Assembly (NCBI GenBank): GCA_023657465.1
Contig: JAGTJX010000001.1
Span: 396,358 to 460,357, forward strand
DNA from: Lysobacteraceae bacterium
Lineage (GTDB): Bacteria > Bdellovibrionota > UBA1018 > JAGTJX01
Length of the DNA stretch: 64,000 bases
Direction: 5' to 3'
Shown here one piece after another: positions 61,878 to 64,000 of this stretch (its first letter is position 1; every line of letters begins with the position of its first letter). The notes beneath the pieces were generated by a model that saw only the letters and a program-made list of their open reading frames with translations, had not been told where the DNA came from and did no database searches. The position numbers and the translations under genes were made by a program.

Positions 61878-62603
61878 ATGTCACTTATAACTCTCACGCT
61901 GGTTTTAACTTTCCTCGTGGCGGTCAGGTACCTCTTGATTGCTGGAGTTTTCTATCTCCTATTCTACTTTCTCAAAATTGAGCGCCTACAAAAGCTTAAA
62001 ATCGAAAAAGCTAACCCGAAGCTTAAAATCATCAAACGAGAGATCTACTGGTCGTTAGGTACATCTATTATTTTTGGATTTCTAGGCGCGGTTGTTTTTA
62101 AGGCTTGGCAGAATGGACAAACTCTTATTTATTTTAATGAGTCTAGATACGGTTGGGTTTACTTGTTCTGCAGTATTGGTGTTGCGATGTTTATCCATGA
62201 TTCTTACTTCTACTGGATGCATAGAATAGTTCATCATCCTAAGCTATTCCCGCTGATTCACAGAGTTCATCACGATTCCAATCCACCCACACCGTGGGCT
62301 GCGTTTTCATTCCATTGGAGTGAATCGATTTTAGAAGCACTTATTTTTCCAGTACTTGTTTTTGTTCTACCACTCCATATTGGAGCCGTTTTATTCATGC
62401 TTGTTTTCATGACTATTACGAGTGTGATCAATCATTTGGGTTATGAAACTTATCCTAAGTGGCTAAGAGAAAGTAAGATTGGGAAATATTTTATTTCTGC
62501 GACACATCATCAGACCCACCACAGTGAGTTCAACTCTAATTATGGATTGTATTTTAATTATTGGGACAGATGGATGAAGACTCAGAGTAAGAAATCTTAC
62601 TGA
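61878..62603 (+). CDS. membrane fatty-acid hydroxylase / sterol-desaturase family protein
   Basis: A 241-residue protein with about four membrane helices and the three histidine motifs of the di-iron family: HDSYFYWMHRIVHH (about 112-125), HRVHHDSNPPTPWAAFSFHW and HHQTHHSEFNSNYGLYFNYWDRW. It uses oxygen to hydroxylate or desaturate a membrane lipid. The substrate (fatty acid, sphingolipid-like or hopanoid/sterol) cannot be told. The stop overlaps the convergent secreted-protein gene by 7 bases. Confidence 0.88.
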   Translation: MSLITLTLVLTFLVAVRYLLIAGVFYLLFYFLKIERLQKLKIEKANPKLKIIKREIYWSLGTSIIFGFLGAVVFKAWQNGQTLIYFNESRYGWVYLFCSIGVAMFIHDSYFYWMHRIVHHPKLFPLIHRVHHDSNPPTPWAAFSFHWSESILEALIFPVLVFVLPLHIGAVLFMLVFMTITSVINHLGYETYPKWLRESKIGKYFISATHHQTHHSEFNSNYGLYFNYWDRWMKTQSKKSY

Positions 62604-63574
62604 GCTTTGATTTGAGTCGGCTCTTGAGCAGCCAGAAAGCATACGGACCATTCGAATGCCTCGATATCTTTCGCTGTGGCTACATTTCTCTTCGCGTTTA
62701 AGTAAGGAGAAACCCACTCAGCAGTAGGTACACCTTTGAAGCGTCCTTCTTTAGTTACTTTCCTGTACTCTTCTGGAACCACTAAGAACCAAAGCCTTAC
62801 GGTCTCAGTAATTTTTTTAGAAGATTTGAGCTCATAACGTGAAGAAATGTCCTTGTTGGTTTGTGGAAATACGCAGTAACGCTCTGAGGCGGCGGTCTTA
62901 TAAGTCCAGTGATCGACGAAGTCTTCGATTGATGCTTTTCTGAATCCTGCATTGTTTAGTTCGTTAACTAGTTTTGGAATGAGCTCTTCAGTACTGACAC
63001 AGAATCCGTTCTCATTCTGGAAGTGTGATTCTTGTCCTCTTAAGTCATAAAACAAATAGTCGTAGGTTGCTTCCTTGGTTTTTAATTTTCCATATGGCTT
63101 TGCGGTGAATTTCCAGCCCTTACTCTCATGTGAAGGAATCGCAAGTAACCAAGATGCATCTTTTGGCTTGTTGAGTTTCACTTCTAGTTCTGTGTCTTGT
63201 TTGGAGTAGATATAGAGATTAGGTTTTGCCGCGAACACTCCACCTCCATGGGGATACATTCCACCATTGATACCTCCACCATTCATGTTCCATGCACCAG
63301 GATAGTAGAAGTTAGGATAGCTCAGAGATCCATACATAGCCCACCAAGGAGTGTACTGCTGGAACGGCATGTAAGGTGTCATGAAGGGATACTGGCTCCA
63401 GTTGTTCTGAGGACCACAGAAGGGGCAGTTCAACGGTTGTGAAGTATTGGAAGGGCCACCGGGCATAGGTCCAGAGCCATCGAGTGGACAATATGCATAA
63501 GGGTTAAAGCATGTTTGAGCAGATGCAATGTTTGGTGAAGTGAAACTCAAGAATAGAATCAGCAGAAGAATCAT
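62597..63574 (-). CDS. secreted protein with Gly/Pro/Tyr-rich N-terminal part
   Basis: A 325-residue protein with a signal peptide (MILLLILFLSFTSPNIASA). A low-complexity segment follows (about 25-115, rich in Pro, Gly, Tyr, Asn and Trp: GGPSNTSQPLNCPFCGPQNNWSQYPFMTPYMPFQQY, then MNGGGINGGMYPHGGG). A globular end (about 120-325) contains LYIYSKQDTELEVKLNKPKDASWLLAIPSHESKGWKFTAKPYGK. The end domain is not recognised. Its ATG overlaps the stop of the small exported protein upstream by 4 bases (ATGA). Possibly a surface or matrix protein. Confidence 0.65.
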   Translation of the reverse strand: MILLLILFLSFTSPNIASAQTCFNPYAYCPLDGSGPMPGGPSNTSQPLNCPFCGPQNNWSQYPFMTPYMPFQQYTPWWAMYGSLSYPNFYYPGAWNMNGGGINGGMYPHGGGVFAAKPNLYIYSKQDTELEVKLNKPKDASWLLAIPSHESKGWKFTAKPYGKLKTKEATYDYLFYDLRGQESHFQNENGFCVSTEELIPKLVNELNNAGFRKASIEDFVDHWTYKTAASERYCVFPQTNKDISSRYELKSSKKITETVRLWFLVVPEEYRKVTKEGRFKGVPTAEWVSPYLNAKRNVATAKDIEAFEWSVCFLAAQEPTQIKAQ

Positions 63575-63909
63575 GTCGCTCCTCGCTTGTTCTTCTTTGA
63601 GAGTTTGCGATTAGGTTCTCTTAACGCAAGTGAAACTGTTTGTTTTTTACCTTCAACCAAGTTGAGCTTCTTTTCGATCAAGCATCCTCGCTTGGAATTG
63701 GCCACAATAGAGTAACTTCCAGGAAGCGAATGGATCTCAAACGTGCCATTAAGTGGAACTTCAAGTTGATAAAGCAGAGTATCGTTCTTAGAGAACCAAA
63801 CTTGAGTGAGTTCGTCTTTGCAAAACGAGTTACCCGTTACAGTGCCTATAACAACTACATCAGCTTGAGAGGAGGAAAGTAAAAGTAAATATAACAGGAG
63901 CAAAATCAT
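63571..63909 (-). CDS. small exported protein, carboxypeptidase-regulatory-like fold
   Basis: A 112-residue protein with a signal peptide (MILLLLYLLLLSSSQA). It is followed by VVVIGTVTGNSFCKDELTQVWFSKNDTLLYQLEVPLNGTFEIHSLPGSYSIVANSKRGCLIEKKLNLVEGKKQTVSLAL, a beta-sandwich pattern (GxVTx..., GTF...L.PGxYxI, V.L) as in carboxypeptidase regulatory-like domains. The two cysteines may pair. It is coupled to the following secreted-protein gene by ATGA and probably forms an operon with it. Its start lies near the window end; no promoter could be judged. Confidence 0.68.
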   Translation of the reverse strand: MILLLLYLLLLSSSQADVVVIGTVTGNSFCKDELTQVWFSKNDTLLYQLEVPLNGTFEIHSLPGSYSIVANSKRGCLIEKKLNLVEGKKQTVSLALREPNRKLSKKNKRGAT

Positions 63910-64000
63910 CTCTTAAACATTCTAACAAAATCCCCCTAAAAAAAAACGAGACAAAATTCTGACAGACTATTTTAAAGTCTCACGATCTGGCATACTGAAA

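Overview
The window is a chromosome segment of an AT-rich Gram-negative bacterium. The two-membrane envelope is clear from a BamA-type barrel, heptosyltransferase-like and WaaE-like lipopolysaccharide (LPS) enzymes, lipoproteins and a double beta-barrel protein. The many fibronectin-like/FecR envelope proteins, PilZ proteins, a GYF_2 protein and SBBP-repeat proteins suggest Bdellovibrionota or a related former deltaproteobacterial group. That placement is inference, because no marker gene fixes it.

Layout. 1-26.9 kb is ordinary chromosome: an MscS fragment, a BamA-like barrel with a homopolymer frameshift, mnmH-selD (tRNA selenation), fadB-fadA (beta-oxidation), then a long minus-strand run. 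That run goes from an arginase-family enzyme through glpK, pyrC, an unknown gene, three LPS-type glycosyltransferase genes, an amidotransferase and an UPF0104 membrane protein to a short RecQ-like helicase. Next come GYF_2 and PilZ genes, a FecR/fibronectin protein divergent from a membrane adenylate/guanylate cyclase, a fibronectin-beta-barrel protein and an SBBP-repeat lipoprotein.

26.94-32.51 kb is a G+C-richer integrated element sitting at the 3' end of tRNA-Arg(ACG). It carries a large serine recombinase, an AbrB/PIN toxin-antitoxin pair, a replication-relaxation protein, a nested inverted repeat and a non-coding block. The recombinase C-terminus appears to be split between the two ends of the element, in matching reading frame.

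32.6-53.5 kb is an accessory zone rich in insertion sequences and decayed genes: two IS3-type remnants, a complete IS66 with a perfect 8-bp target duplication that interrupts a gene, an ISKra4-like transposase with a probable -1 frameshift, an IS481-type element plus an inverted partial copy, a decayed DUF4160 toxin with its antitoxin, and relics of an integrase and an acetyltransferase. The most interesting cargo is at 44.4-46.4 kb. There a predicted HTH-STAS-GHKL ATPase is coupled to a DUF4325 STAS-like protein, opposite an HTH regulator. The shared intergenic region holds six TTACA boxes at exact 10-bp spacing and a 23-bp palindrome with the same core.

53.5-64 kb returns to ordinary chromosome: a GT-C-like membrane protein, two GT2 enzymes and a DUF2304 protein (surface glycan or lipid-linked sugar), convergent ppx and ppk1 (polyphosphate turnover), a membrane fatty-acid hydroxylase and two secreted proteins. 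Several frameshifts lie in A/T homopolymers, so some 'broken' genes may be sequence errors.
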